Source of the DNA: Pantoea rwandensis
Lineage (GTDB): Bacteria; Pseudomonadota; Gammaproteobacteria; Enterobacterales; Enterobacteriaceae
Direction of reading: 5' to 3'
NCBI RefSeq assembly: GCF_002095475.1
Contig: NZ_MLFR01000001.1
Span: 372,001-436,000, forward strand
DNA: 64,000 nucleotides
In this document: positions 1-9,528 of the stretch, piece by piece
Layout of the letters: each line of letters opens with the position of its first letter
Position numbering within the stretch: the stretch's first letter is position 1
Made by a program: the position numbers and the translations under genes
The notes under the pieces: generated by a model
Seen by the model: only the letters and a program-made list of their open reading frames with translations
What the model was told of the DNA's origin: nothing
Databases searched by the model: none

Positions 1-595
1 GGAGTTTATCTTTCTTCCACTGCCGTGCATCCGCTGACATATGAACGGTCACCTGAAAGCCCAACCTGGCGCTCATGATACCGATGGAAAGCCCCAGATT
101 TCCCGTAGAACCCACGGCAATTTTGTGCTGGCTAAAAAACTGACGGCTCTCAGGTGACAGCAAAATACTGTAATCCTCTGAAGGAGTGATAAGTCCCGCT
201 GCCAAAGCGAGTTTTTCAGCATGGAACAGCACTTCATAAATGCCACCCCGCGCTTTGATGGAGCCCGATATCGGCAGATGACTGTCCTTCTTGATCCAGA
301 GTTGGCCTAAAATCGGGGCCATTTTCTCCAACTCGGCTTGCATGTGCGGCGCGGCAACCATATCAGACTCAATAATTCCGCCGGTGTTAGCCGTCTCGGG
401 GAAAGCTGCAGCCAGCAATGGTGCGAAGCGTTGCAGCCTTGCTTCAGCATCTTCCGCATCCGCTCGCGTCAAACCGACAGGTTTCAGCCCTTCTTCTGCT
501 GATGTTACGTTTGGATTAAACCAAGCGATTTCCCGCAGGGACTGCAATTCAGTCACTATTGGCAAAGCACATTTCGCGTTAGTGGATTCCGTCAT
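1..595 (-). CDS. dsdA: D-serine dehydratase DsdA, N-terminal part (cut by window edge)
   Basis: PLP-dependent D-serine ammonia-lyase, which converts D-serine to pyruvate and ammonia in the cytosol. About 198 N-terminal residues of an enzyme of about 440 are present; the rest lies left of base 1. The PLP-lysine motif SGSIKARGG is visible with the Schiff-base lysine at residue 114, and the glycine-rich phosphate loop GSTGNLG is near residues 162-168. Both match E. coli DsdA, as does the run of sequence between them. The start is the ATG at 595. The gene is divergent from dsdC with about 210 bp between starts, where DsdC should act. In E. coli the transporter gene dsdX lies between dsdC and dsdA; here it does not. 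Confidence 0.95.
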   Translation of the reverse strand, partial: MTESTNAKCALPIVTELQSLREIAWFNPNVTSAEEGLKPVGLTRADAEDAEARLQRFAPLLAAAFPETANTGGIIESDMVAAPHMQAELEKMAPILGQLWIKKDSHLPISGSIKARGGIYEVLFHAEKLALAAGLITPSEDYSILLSPESRQFFSQHKIAVGSTGNLGLSIGIMSARLGFQVTVHMSADARQWKKDKL

Positions 596-806
596 AATTC
601 AACCTCATGGTCTTTTTCAGGTATTTAACAACAGCTTCCAACAGGCTGACAAACGATGGATTTTCATCTTTACATGAAATCAGCTAACACGAAGAAGCCC
701 GCTAGTCGTGCTAAAAATGCGATCAATAAATCACTTTTATACATTATCCCTCAGTGAGATAGCTCTATAATTGGCGCTACTACCTATCAATGATAAGGAC
801 CACGGC

Positions 807-1718
807 TTGCGTGAAATAAACGGCGGTCAACTGAGTCGGCTTTATACCTTTGAAGTCGCGGCCCGCTGCGCATCGTTCTCGGTGGCAGCGGCAGAACTTG
901 CTCTCACACCCAGTGCAGTCAGTCATCGCATTAGTCAGCTGGAGAGCGAGTTAAATATCCGCTTGTTCAACCGTTCCCACCGGAAAGTCGAGCTCACGCT
1001 GGAGGGTGAGCGCATTTTTGCCGCAATGAACACCTCGCTAAACTTTCTCAATCAGGAAGTGCAGAGCATCAAGAATCAGGGGTTTTCGGGACGATTAACG
1101 GTGTACTGTCGGCCCTCTTTTGCTCAGTCGTGGCTTAGTCCTGGCGTGGCCTCTTTTCTTGAGGCTTATCCGCAAATTGATCTCGTCATCCTAACGGGGA
1201 ATGAAGAGATTGACCTTCACCGGATGGGCGTTGATTTATCCATTAGCTTTGATGATGCCCTTGCCGGAAGCTTTCACCAGGAACATCTCATGGGTGAAAC
1301 CATTGTTCCTGTGTGTAGCCCAGAATATGCCCAACGTTTTGAGCTCATCGACCAACCTCATAACCTGTCTTCATGCCGTTTGCTGCATGACAGAAAAGCC
1401 TGGAGCATGAATTCAGGTGGCGGCGAGTGGCAACTGTGGGCGGAACACTACACTATCGATATCACGGCAGCACGAGGAACCGAGTTTGACCAGGCAGAGT
1501 TGGCCGTGACGGCCGCCGTTCATCACGCAGGCGTCGCAATCGGCCGCAAAAGGTTGATCGGAGAAAAGCTGCGCTCAGGTGAACTCATCATGCCTTTCCC
1601 CAATACCGAGCTTCAGTGCGCCCAGCACTATTACATCAGTACCCATGCTGACAGACGCTGGCCAAAAGTTGAGGCATTTATTGGCTGGCTAAAAGCGAGG
1701 GCTGCGGCTGACCAGTAA
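807..1718 (+). CDS. dsdC: DsdC, LysR-type activator of D-serine catabolism
   Basis: LysR-type regulator with an N-terminal winged helix-turn-helix (about residues 10-65, with the run SAVSHRI) and a C-terminal effector domain. The sequence follows E. coli DsdC closely, for example near NRSHRKVELT and VCSPEYAQR. I take the TTG at 807 as start because TAAGGA lies 7 nt upstream, giving 303 residues. A TTG at 771 in the same frame would add 12 residues but has a poor ribosome site and directly follows an in-frame stop. The E. coli protein has 311 residues. The gene is divergent from dsdA, its expected target, and D-serine is the expected co-inducer. Confidence 0.92.
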   Translation: MREINGGQLSRLYTFEVAARCASFSVAAAELALTPSAVSHRISQLESELNIRLFNRSHRKVELTLEGERIFAAMNTSLNFLNQEVQSIKNQGFSGRLTVYCRPSFAQSWLSPGVASFLEAYPQIDLVILTGNEEIDLHRMGVDLSISFDDALAGSFHQEHLMGETIVPVCSPEYAQRFELIDQPHNLSSCRLLHDRKAWSMNSGGGEWQLWAEHYTIDITAARGTEFDQAELAVTAAVHHAGVAIGRKRLIGEKLRSGELIMPFPNTELQCAQHYYISTHADRRWPKVEAFIGWLKARAAADQ

Positions 1719-1930
1719 GACGAAATTTTTAATCTCAGATTTCTGTTTCTGCTCTGCTTAATGGGTTGAGTTGCCAGAAGGATTAGTGTGATAGCGCTTC
1801 CATTTTCGCCATCTATCGCTGGTGAAAAGAGGATGACGAGGCGCAGAATGGAATATATAACCATGTATGAATATATATTCAGTCACTTTGATTCTAACGC
1901 TAAACTCTACCGATTTGAGGAGAATGTCTA

Positions 1931-2923
1931 ATGAGTAGCTACACCTACCCAAAATTTGGTGCCGGATTGTGGCATTTTGCCAACTATATCGACCGTTATG
2001 CCGTGGATGGTTATGGCCCCGCGCTCAGTACGCTGGACCAGATAAAACTCGCCGGTAGTGTTGAAGACTTGTCCTATGTTGATGTGCCTTATCCTTTCAC
2101 TGAAGGCGTGACCGTCGAGCAAGTCAAGCAGGCTCTGGCAGACGCGGGATTGAAAGCGATTGGTGTGACACCTGAAATCTATCTGCGCAAATTTTCGCGC
2201 GGTGCCTTCACCAACCCCGATGCCGCCATACGCCAGCAGGCCTTTGAATTGATGCACGAAGCCGCCACGGTGGTGCGTGAACTGGGCGCTAATTACGTGA
2301 AAGTTTGGCCCGGTCAGGATGGATGGGATTATCCGTTCCAGGTGGATCATAAAAACCTGTGGAAGATGGCGGTCGACGGTATGCGTGAGTTGGCCAGTGC
2401 CAACCCGGATGTCAAATTTGCTATTGAGTACAAGCCGCGTGAACCGCGAGTGAAAATGACCTGGGATTCAGCGGCCCGTACCTTGCTGGGAATCGAAGAT
2501 ATTGGTCTCGATAACGTCGGCGTATTATTGGATTTCGGCCATGCCCTGTTTGCCGGGGAGTCTCCAGCTGATTCCGCCCAGTTGATTATTGATCGTGGCC
2601 GTCTGTTTGGGATGGATGTTAACGACAACCTGCGCGGCTGGGATGATGATTTGGTGGTCGGTACCGTTCACATGACCGAAATTTTCGAATTCTTCTACGT
2701 GCTCAAGATCAATAACTGGGATGGTGTGTGGCAACTGGACCAGTTCCCCTTCAGGGAAGACCATGTCGAAGCGGCCAACCTCTCCATACGCTTCCTTAAG
2801 CACATCTATCGCGCCCTGGACAAACTCGACATCGCTGCACTGCAAGAAGCTCAGCGCGAGCAGAATCCATTAAAAGCGCAGAAAATTATTCAAAACGCAT
2901 TGCTGACAAGCATTGAAGTCTAA
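1931..2923 (+). CDS. Xylose-isomerase-like TIM-barrel protein (sugar isomerase/epimerase family)
   Basis: 330-residue protein of the AP-endonuclease-2/xylose-isomerase-like TIM-barrel superfamily (PF01261 type). Likely metal ligands sit on successive strands: Glu166 in IEYKPREP, Asp201 and His204 in LLDFGHA, Asp229 in GMDVND and Asp270 in WQLDQFP. These are the usual acidic/His positions of isomerases and epimerases of this fold. The start is the ATG at 1931, with GAGGAG upstream; an ATG 7 nt earlier meets a stop at once. The gene stands alone between dsdC and the tautomerase, followed by a stable hairpin. No kinase or transporter adjoins it, so the sugar substrate cannot be inferred. Family assignment is firm, function is not. 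Confidence 0.75.
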   Translation: MSSYTYPKFGAGLWHFANYIDRYAVDGYGPALSTLDQIKLAGSVEDLSYVDVPYPFTEGVTVEQVKQALADAGLKAIGVTPEIYLRKFSRGAFTNPDAAIRQQAFELMHEAATVVRELGANYVKVWPGQDGWDYPFQVDHKNLWKMAVDGMRELASANPDVKFAIEYKPREPRVKMTWDSAARTLLGIEDIGLDNVGVLLDFGHALFAGESPADSAQLIIDRGRLFGMDVNDNLRGWDDDLVVGTVHMTEIFEFFYVLKINNWDGVWQLDQFPFREDHVEAANLSIRFLKHIYRALDKLDIAALQEAQREQNPLKAQKIIQNALLTSIEV

Positions 2924-2931
2924 GTGCAAGC

Positions 2932-2951
2932 GCCCGGCAGTAATGCCGGGC
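2932..2951 (+). terminator. Hairpin after the TIM-barrel gene
   Basis: Perfect 8-bp stem GCCCGGCA/TGCCGGGC with a GTAA tetraloop, 8 nt after the stop codon at 2923. There is no clear T-run, so it may stabilise the mRNA end rather than be a strong intrinsic terminator. Confidence 0.55.
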
Positions 2952-3064
2952 ATCAACATCAAATGACTGAATAGCCTTCTAGCAGCACCATAATGACATT
3001 TCGCACTGTTTTGAGTACTGAAAACTAAATGTATGTTGTAACGATAACGAGTAACTCATCAACA

Positions 3065-3457
3065 TTACGCATGCTGATGGCGCCACTCTTGGGTAACGCC
3101 ACCGTATCCATAGGCTGCTGCACGCGCATCAATCAGATGCACATAGCTCTCCTGATGCAGATCACCGCGCAGTGCGGCCAGCGCCTGATAGATCTCCCTT
3201 AGGTAGCGAGCCTTCTGGGCTTTGGTATTGGTTTCATCCGTAATACTGATATCGAGATGGAACGCACTGCCTCCGGTTTCTGACAGCGCTTTTCCTGCAA
3301 TAAACCATTGGTCTGCTGGGATAAACTGCACGGTGGCGGCGGTCACCCCACGCTCTTTACCCAATACCTCGGCTGTCAGGTCTTGGATCACTTGAACGGA
3401 TTTCTGCATCAAATCAGCGTCTCGTTCACCCGATAACTGCAAAACAATATGTGGCAT
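3065..3457 (-). CDS. Tautomerase-superfamily protein
   Basis: 130-residue protein whose mature N-terminus would be Pro2 (MPHIVLQL), the catalytic base of the 4-oxalocrotonate tautomerase superfamily. The length fits the long-chain members such as malonate semialdehyde decarboxylase and cis-3-chloroacrylic acid dehalogenase, which arose from two fused beta-alpha-beta units; a second unit begins near residue 60 (FHLDISITD). It is divergent from the LysR gene at 3551, with 93 bp between starts, so that regulator probably controls it. Substrate unknown. Other family functions, such as tautomerase, hydratase or decarboxylase, are all possible. Confidence 0.75.
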   Translation of the reverse strand: MPHIVLQLSGERDADLMQKSVQVIQDLTAEVLGKERGVTAATVQFIPADQWFIAGKALSETGGSAFHLDISITDETNTKAQKARYLREIYQALAALRGDLHQESYVHLIDARAAAYGYGGVTQEWRHQHA

Positions 3458-3550
3458 GTGATTTCTCCTTAGTTGGGGTCCACAGCACTATCGCGCATTG
3501 CAATCCATCGGTAAAACGGGAATATATAATGACATCCAACCAAAAAACCG

Positions 3551-4438
3551 ATGGATTATATGAACAGCTTCGATATGGAACAGTTACGCAGTTTTGTCAC
3601 CGCCGTCGATGCTGGCAGCCTTACCGCCGCCGCACCGCTGCGCTGCCTGTCGCAATCAGCACTGAGTGAGCAACTGCGCAAGTTGGAGCTGCGCGCCAAT
3701 CAGACGTTACTGTTGCGCAGCAAAAGTGGCGTCATCCCTACCGCTGCGGGCGAAAAGTTGTTGCAACACGCCCGCCATTTACTGGCACTTGCGGATCTGG
3801 CATGGCGGGATTTACAGGGTGTAACGCTCAATGGGGAGGTTCGATTAGGAATTACTGATTACTGCCGCCCTGCAGATATGGTCACGATTCTGGCGCGTTT
3901 TGCACGTGATTACCCGCACTTGAGGCTGCGCACAATGATGGGGAAAAGTCGCGACATTGAAAACGCCTGGCAGCAAGGTGAAATCGATCTCGCCATTGTG
4001 ATGCGTATCCCCGGCATCCATCCACCCGTTTCAAATTCACGTGAAACCCTCCTGCTGCGTGAACACATGATGTGGGTGGGAAATACTCCCACGTCTCAAC
4101 ATGAACCCCTGCCGCTGGCACTGCTTCCTGAAGGCTGTTCCCTGCATCAACTTGCCTGCCACACCTTGAAGCAACATCAGCGATCGTATCTGATTCGTCA
4201 TATTGCTTCAGGTGTACGGGGACTCCAAACGGCTTTGGTCGCAGGACTGGGTGTCGCATGCCTCAATCAATCAGCGATTCCCGCTGAGTTACAACACAGG
4301 AGTGAATCGCTCGGCTTACCCTCGCTACCATTAGCAGAGTTTGTATTGCTGCGAGGGCCCGAAGACAGCAGCGAAACCTCAAAAACCTGTGTTGCGTTTG
4401 GTGAGATCTTACACAGTACTTTGTCCGGCATGACTTAA
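3551..4438 (+). CDS. LysR-type transcriptional regulator
   Basis: 295-residue LysR regulator. The N-terminal winged helix-turn-helix (about residues 8-65) contains SQSALSEQLRKLE, followed by a periplasmic-binding-protein-like effector domain. An ATG at 3560 is an alternative start that loses three residues; neither has a strong ribosome site. It is divergent from the tautomerase gene, its most likely target. Its stop overlaps the 3' end of the convergent permease gene by 4 bp. Effector not predictable from sequence. Confidence 0.88.
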   Translation: MDYMNSFDMEQLRSFVTAVDAGSLTAAAPLRCLSQSALSEQLRKLELRANQTLLLRSKSGVIPTAAGEKLLQHARHLLALADLAWRDLQGVTLNGEVRLGITDYCRPADMVTILARFARDYPHLRLRTMMGKSRDIENAWQQGEIDLAIVMRIPGIHPPVSNSRETLLLREHMMWVGNTPTSQHEPLPLALLPEGCSLHQLACHTLKQHQRSYLIRHIASGVRGLQTALVAGLGVACLNQSAIPAELQHRSESLGLPSLPLAEFVLLRGPEDSSETSKTCVAFGEILHSTLSGMT

Positions 4439-5673
4439 GCGTTGCCAAAGGTCGGTAACCAACCTAACCAGCTCAAAAGCCATGCCGAAATATTTAACAC
4501 ACCAAAGAGCAATACCAGTGTGATCAGTAACCGTGAACACGGCATCGTGGCAAAACGTTGTTGTGCCTTCCACGCCAGTAATGCCGGGACTATCACTGCC
4601 CACAAGGTTGCAAACAATCCTGCAAAGCCGATGGCGGCAACAAAACCGTGCGGCCAGAAGAGCGACGCGATAAGCGGTGGCAGGAAGGTTAAACATGCTG
4701 TCTTAAAGCGTGCTGTGGGTGAATTTCCCCACCCTAATCGGTCGGAGATAAAATCGAACAACCCGGCGGTGACACCCAGAAAGGATGCGATGACGGCGAA
4801 GTGAGAAAAAACAGACATCATAAACGCCAAGGCACTGACGTGCAGATGGTCGCGTAAAGCGGCCATTAAGGCTGCGATGTCTCCGCCTTGTTGCACAATG
4901 GCGGGAAAAGAGGTTCGCGGTAGGTTACCCATGGTGCAGATGATCCAGAACAGATACAGCGCCAGTGATAATAGGGTTCCGAGAAACAGTGCGCGGGTAA
5001 TAAGCGATTTATTCCCGTTGTAGTAACTCACGAGGCCGGTGATATTGCCGTGATAACCAAAGGAGGCCAGACAAAAAGGCAGCACGCCAAGCGCATACGG
5101 CCAATAGCTTTCACCTGCCGGTGCGGGGCTGACCAGCGACGGTAAGTTAACCTGGGTGAGTAGACCGCCGAAAAGCAGAATTAATAAAAGGATCTTTGCC
5201 AGCACGCAGAAAGTCATAATACGGCTGACGCCTTGGGTGCCAAGCCAAACCACCGCCGCAACACCGACCGTTAATGCGATTTTTGCCCCCGCAGTGGACA
5301 ACGGAATTCCAGCCTGATTCAGCGAGTGTTGGTACACCGGGCCACTCGCAGAGATATAGGCGTAAGTCAGAATCCCCAATACAAACAAAATACTTAAGCC
5401 GTTGAGTGCCGCCCAGCGGCGGCCCAGTAGATCTTTGGTTAGCGTGTCGTAGCCCGCCCCCGTTGGATAATGCAAACTGGTACGCATAAACAATAAGCCT
5501 GACAGCAGCATCGCCCCCCAACTGACCAGCAGCAACAGCAATGCCCAGCCAAACCATGCGCCAGCCATCACCACCGGCAGTGTGAACATGCCCGCACCCA
5601 CCACAGTGCCGCAAATAATCATTGCGCCCCACCAGACAGAAGGCTGGCGGCGGCTCATTAACGTGTCCGTCAT
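4435..5673 (-). CDS. Aromatic amino acid permease of the Mtr/TnaB type (HAAAP family)
   Basis: 412-residue inner-membrane protein with about 11 hydrophobic segments. It follows E. coli Mtr (414 residues) throughout: GAGMF near the start, ITKDLLG-type loop (here LTKDLLG), LTYAYISASG, and PFCLASFGYHGN in the middle. Mtr and TnaB are proton-driven tryptophan permeases and TyrP is the tyrosine homologue; the sequence is nearer Mtr than TyrP. It has a single gene unit, with the neighbouring LysR gene running into its 3' end. I looked for a TyrR box upstream and found none that convinces. Confidence 0.85.
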   Translation of the reverse strand: MTDTLMSRRQPSVWWGAMIICGTVVGAGMFTLPVVMAGAWFGWALLLLLVSWGAMLLSGLLFMRTSLHYPTGAGYDTLTKDLLGRRWAALNGLSILFVLGILTYAYISASGPVYQHSLNQAGIPLSTAGAKIALTVGVAAVVWLGTQGVSRIMTFCVLAKILLLILLFGGLLTQVNLPSLVSPAPAGESYWPYALGVLPFCLASFGYHGNITGLVSYYNGNKSLITRALFLGTLLSLALYLFWIICTMGNLPRTSFPAIVQQGGDIAALMAALRDHLHVSALAFMMSVFSHFAVIASFLGVTAGLFDFISDRLGWGNSPTARFKTACLTFLPPLIASLFWPHGFVAAIGFAGLFATLWAVIVPALLAWKAQQRFATMPCSRLLITLVLLFGVLNISAWLLSWLGWLPTFGNA

Positions 5674-5842
5674 TTAGTCATCCCTACACCACATCAAAGG
5701 CGGCGATATTACATGGAATGCAACGTGATGCAGAGACGAAGGCGGCAGGAAAAGGCGACTGGAGTGTCAGCCTGGAGTGACAGGGTCACTGTCAGAGCAG
5801 ATATATACGCGGACAACAGAGTGAAAGTAGAGTTGCAATAAT

Positions 5843-5861
5843 ATTAATGCGAATCGTTATC
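5843..5861 (+). promoter_or_regulatory. Candidate Fur box before the TonB-dependent receptor
   Basis: The 19 bp match the Fur consensus GATAATGATAATCATTATC at 14 positions, and the second half (AATCGTTATC) is nearly perfect. It lies 77 bp before the receptor start, a normal place for iron repression. It could also serve the divergent permease gene, but that is less expected. Confidence 0.65.
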
Positions 5862-5937
5862 GTTTACATTGCGTTTAAATTCTATTGCCTATTGTGTCCA
5901 CTTGTAAACAGGACTCGATAATCAACGGATAATGTAA

Positions 5938-8031
5938 GTGAAAATCAACACGATAACTTTAGCGCTCCTCGCCACATTTGCCGCCTCTTCGCACGCCAAG
6001 GACGAAACCTTGGTGGTGACTGCCAGCGGCTACGAGCAAAAACTGACTAATGCGCCAGCGTCCATTTCTGTCATTGACCAAAAAGAACTCCAGCAAAAAA
6101 ATTATACCGATCTGGGTGAAGCGTTGAGTGGCGTTGAAGGCGTCGATGTGCGTGGAGGAACCGGTAAAACGGGCGGGCTTGATATCAGCATTCGTGGCAT
6201 GCCCAGCAGTTACACGTTAATCCTGATTGACGGTGTGCGTCAAAACGCCAGCACAGACGCCACACCAAACGGCTTTGGTACGTTAGATACCGCCATGATG
6301 CCCCCCCTTTCCGCCATTGATCACATTGAGGTGATTCGCGGTCCGATGTCCACGTTGTATGGTTCAGATGCCATGGGTGGCGTGATCAATATCATCACCA
6401 AGAAAGGCGGTGATGCATGGCACGGCGGCATTAACATCGGCCATTCGGTGCAGGAACACAGTAAATGGGGTGATTCGTCTCAGATTGGTTTTTACACCAG
6501 CGGCCCGCTGGTGAGCAAAACCTTGGACCTGGCCCTGCGCGGCAACTTCACGCATCGCCAAGGCTCGAGCGTCACCAGTTTAAGTGATAGCGGCAGTGAT
6601 ACGCGTGTGCCTTATCCTACCCAGTCTGATAATTACAATTTTGGCGGCCGCCTGAGCTATAAAACCAGCGATAAGAATACATTGTGGATCGATGGTGAAA
6701 CCGCACGCCAGACCTACGATAACCGTAACGGACAACTTGGCCCCGTTGGCACCAGTGGCGGAGGCTATACCGATGAGCTGCGTTACCAGCGCCAAAAAAT
6801 TATGCTCGGCCATGATACCGATTTGTCGTTCGGCCGCTGGAGTTCAAGCCTCTCTTACGCTGTCACTGAAAACAAAGGGCGCGTGTTGACCGGACGTTCA
6901 CTCTCAGCCGCCAATCAGTCCCTTTCAGGTAACGACCGTGAACTCAAGAACACCAACACTATCCTTGATTCCAGCCTGATTGCTCCCCTTGGCGATGATC
7001 ATCTCTTGCAGGTCGGCGGGCAGTATTGGGATGCACGCCTAAAAGATGGCATCGTATTAGCGAATAGCGGTGAAACCTTCCAGCAAAAAACCTGGGCGCT
7101 GTTTGCCGAAGACGATTGGCAGCTGTTAGAACCCCTGTCACTGACCTGGGGCGCTCGCTACGAAAAGCACGATAGTTTTGGTGGCCATCTCAGCCCTCGC
7201 GCCTATTTAGTGTGGAATGCCTTCGACAACTGGACAGTGAAAGGTGGCGTCAGCACCGGTTATAAGACGCCATCGCTCAGCCAGTTGCACAATGGCGTGA
7301 GTGGCGTGGCGGGCAATGGTTTGGTGAGCACTATCGGCAACCCAAACCTCAAGCCTGAAACCAGCGTTAACTACGAAACGGGCATCTACTATGAAAATGA
7401 AGCCAATGTGAAGGCAAACGTCACTGGCTTTATTAACAATTACCGTAATGCCATTGAATCAGAAACCATTGATGACACAACCAACTCGTATCGCAATGTG
7501 GGTAAAGCGATCACGCAAGGTATTGAGTTCGCCACCAGCTTCCCGGTGTGGACACCAGCGCTGACGATGAATCTCAACTACACCTATACCGACAGTAAGC
7601 AGCGCGGTGGTGATAACCCAGGCGCGCCGCTCACCAATACTGCACGTCAGATGGCAAACGCACGTCTGAACTGGGCCGCGACAGAAGATCTAAACACCTG
7701 GCTGGCAGTGGAATATCACGGTAAAACCCCCCGTTACACCACGGGTTACAGCAATCTCAGCGCGGTGCAGAAAGCGGTGTATGACGACCGTGGCGCTTAC
7801 CTGAAAGCCTGGACAGTGGTGAATTTGGGAGCTTCTTACAAGTTGACGCCGCAGCTCACGTTGAATGGCACGGTAAACAACCTGTTTGATAAAGATTTCT
7901 CTGGCGTGGAGCTGTATCGCGTGGGCAACAGCAGCACCTATGCAGGGGATTATTTCCAGACGCTGGCATCAACCACCGGTTATGTCACGCCGGGGCGCAA
8001 CTACTGGTTATCACTGAACTACAGTTTCTAA
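5938..8031 (+). CDS. TonB-dependent outer-membrane receptor, CirA/IrgA-like
   Basis: 697-residue outer-membrane receptor. There is a signal peptide with likely cleavage after SSHA (residue 20), a TonB box ETLVVTAS just after it, a plug domain (about 35-155, with RGPMSTLYGSDAMGGVINIITKK-type signature), and a 22-strand barrel ending in the aromatic C-terminus NYSF. Similarity to E. coli CirA and Vibrio IrgA is clear in plug and barrel, which suggests a catecholate siderophore or its breakdown products. The start is GTG 5938: the ATG six bases earlier is followed directly by TAA. The Fur-like box upstream supports iron control. No siderophore synthesis or ABC genes are adjacent. Confidence 0.9.
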   Translation: MKINTITLALLATFAASSHAKDETLVVTASGYEQKLTNAPASISVIDQKELQQKNYTDLGEALSGVEGVDVRGGTGKTGGLDISIRGMPSSYTLILIDGVRQNASTDATPNGFGTLDTAMMPPLSAIDHIEVIRGPMSTLYGSDAMGGVINIITKKGGDAWHGGINIGHSVQEHSKWGDSSQIGFYTSGPLVSKTLDLALRGNFTHRQGSSVTSLSDSGSDTRVPYPTQSDNYNFGGRLSYKTSDKNTLWIDGETARQTYDNRNGQLGPVGTSGGGYTDELRYQRQKIMLGHDTDLSFGRWSSSLSYAVTENKGRVLTGRSLSAANQSLSGNDRELKNTNTILDSSLIAPLGDDHLLQVGGQYWDARLKDGIVLANSGETFQQKTWALFAEDDWQLLEPLSLTWGARYEKHDSFGGHLSPRAYLVWNAFDNWTVKGGVSTGYKTPSLSQLHNGVSGVAGNGLVSTIGNPNLKPETSVNYETGIYYENEANVKANVTGFINNYRNAIESETIDDTTNSYRNVGKAITQGIEFATSFPVWTPALTMNLNYTYTDSKQRGGDNPGAPLTNTARQMANARLNWAATEDLNTWLAVEYHGKTPRYTTGYSNLSAVQKAVYDDRGAYLKAWTVVNLGASYKLTPQLTLNGTVNNLFDKDFSGVELYRVGNSSTYAGDYFQTLASTTGYVTPGRNYWLSLNYSF

Positions 8032-8052
8032 TCTCTACGACAAATGAAGTGA

Positions 8053-8078
8053 CGCTATTTTAAAAGGAATAGATAGCG
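8053..8078 (+). terminator. Weak hairpin after the receptor gene
   Basis: CGCTAT at 8053 pairs with ATAGCG at 8073, about 20 bp after the receptor stop. AT-rich and short; possible terminator only. Confidence 0.3.
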
Positions 8079-8251
8079 CCGCCTCATTAATAAAATTGTC
8101 ATCTTCGCCCTACTCTTCTTTATTTCACTAAACACTTCATCAACGGAGATTCAAATAGGATAAAACTCATCACCATCATGAAGAAAAATGTGTCAGGGTG
8201 AGAGCGCTAATATTACGCAGGCTTTCTGATGACTTTTTCGAGGACGAACGG

Positions 8252-9088
8252 GTGAACTATTTCGATGTCTCCATTCTCGCCATCATTCAAGGGCTAGCTG
8301 AACTGCTGCCTGTTTCCAGCTCCGCGCATGTCATCATGACGGAGAAACTTCTGGGGCTCGATCCCAGCTCACCGCAGATGACCTTGTTACTGGTTATGCT
8401 ACATACCGGCACCATGTTCGCTGTGATCGTTTATTTTTGGCAAAACTGGCGAGACACTTATTTCAGCTCGGCAAGAGCATTTAAGAAAAATGTATTATTC
8501 ATCATTATTGCCACCTGCGTAACCGGCATTGTCGGGCTAACGCTGATGAAATTAATAAAAACTTTTTTCGCAGCCAATGCGGATACCTTCGAGATTGAAT
8601 CCCTTTTCAGCAACAGCAAAATTATCGCCACGGGTTTAGCCGCTGCTGGCTTGTTAATCATTGCCTCCTCGCGCTTAAAAGAGAAAGATCAGGGCGAACT
8701 CTCGCCGCTTAGCGCTGCGGGTATCGGTTTGGTTCAAGGGTTGTGCTTGCCGTTCCGTGGCTTCTCACGTTCAGGTGCAACAATCTCAACTGGGCTCACA
8801 CTGGGTGTCGCACGTAAGCGTACTGAAGAGTTCAGCTTTGCGCTGGCCGTCGTGCTCACACCTGCCGTTATAGTCAAAGAGGGATTACGCGCTTTCACCG
8901 TCAGCCCCGCAGGCAGTGCCACGATGACCAGCGGCATCTTGTTGCCAAGCGTAGTGGGCATGGTGCTCAGTTTTGCAGCCGGATTACTCGCGCTACGCTG
9001 GCTATCTCGCTGGTTAGCACATGACCGTTGGCACTTGTTTGGCGGCTATTGTCTTTGTGCTGCAGCGCTAATTGGCTGGCTAGGGTAA
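8252..9088 (+). CDS. Undecaprenyl-diphosphatase UppP/BacA paralogue
   Basis: Integral membrane undecaprenyl-diphosphatase family protein, which recycles the lipid carrier for peptidoglycan and gives bacitracin resistance. The N-terminal motif reads QGLAELLPVSSSAH, with Glu17 and His26 in place, and the second motif reads FRGFSRSGAT, with the catalytic Ser-Arg pair. The usual proline-glycine before SRSG has drifted. The start is GTG 8252, with GAGGA 7 nt before it, giving 278 residues (E. coli UppP has 273). A GTG at 8198 is possible but would add 18 charged residues. It follows the TonB receptor by 220 bp and is probably a second copy beside the housekeeping uppP elsewhere. Confidence 0.82.
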   Translation: MNYFDVSILAIIQGLAELLPVSSSAHVIMTEKLLGLDPSSPQMTLLLVMLHTGTMFAVIVYFWQNWRDTYFSSARAFKKNVLFIIIATCVTGIVGLTLMKLIKTFFAANADTFEIESLFSNSKIIATGLAAAGLLIIASSRLKEKDQGELSPLSAAGIGLVQGLCLPFRGFSRSGATISTGLTLGVARKRTEEFSFALAVVLTPAVIVKEGLRAFTVSPAGSATMTSGILLPSVVGMVLSFAAGLLALRWLSRWLAHDRWHLFGGYCLCAAALIGWLG

Positions 9089-9095
9089 CTCTGCG

Positions 9096-9119
9096 ATCCG
9101 GGGAGTTTACTCTCCGGAT
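9096..9119 (+). terminator. Terminator hairpin after uppP
   Basis: Stem ATCCGGGGAGT/ACTCTCCGGAT with one G-U pair, 7 bp after the stop codon. Only a loose T-rich stretch follows. Confidence 0.6.
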
Positions 9120-9528
9120 TATATTGCCTGGGTGTCTTCTTATTAATTTTTACCTGTCTATTTTTCAACCTACGGCCATGACTTTCACATTTAATGAGGT
9201 TATTAGCGCCTTGAATGTGATGCCCCTACTTTCCCTGCGACAAATCTATCCATATTTAATCCCACCAGCACAGTTAAAGGTGGAATTGAATGACTTTCAC
9301 TTACATCGCGCATTTAACTACTTGCTATTAATCACTCTTAGAAACCTTTATCTACGTTTACGCCATTCCATGACCTTCCTCACAACTTACAATAAAGTTC
9401 TCGCTTCGCCATTGCGCTAACCCTCTGATGTGGCCTTATATTTATTAGGCCACATTGCTGGCCGCTTACCCCATCGATAATTCCGTATTTTGTTATTAAT
9501 CAAACCCAGCCAATCTAATGGAGGATGC
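9120..9528. other. Gene-free stretch before fdhA
   Basis: About 410 bp without a supported gene. A reading frame overlapping the end of uppP runs to 9420 but has no ribosome site or recognisable product. The stretch holds the perfect inverted repeat at 9428-9455. Confidence 0.5.
9428..9455. repeat. Perfect inverted repeat upstream of fdhA
   Basis: ATGTGGCCT and AGGCCACAT, 9 bp each with a 10-nt AT-rich spacer, 73 bp before the fdhA start. Position and symmetry fit an operator or a leader hairpin. It lacks a T-run, so a terminator is less likely. Confidence 0.5.

Noticed and set aside
4442..4804. Open frame antisense to the Mtr-type permease
   Set aside because: Lies wholly inside a clear membrane-protein gene and shows no domain.
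5674..5937. Possible TyrR box (TGT...ACA-type elements near 5866 and 5901)
   Set aside because: Only half-elements with wrong spacing; the Fur-like box explains the region better.
9028..9420. Open frame of 130 codons across the end of uppP
   Set aside because: Overlaps the conserved C-terminus of uppP in another frame, has no ribosome site and no recognisable product; the terminator hairpin lies inside it.
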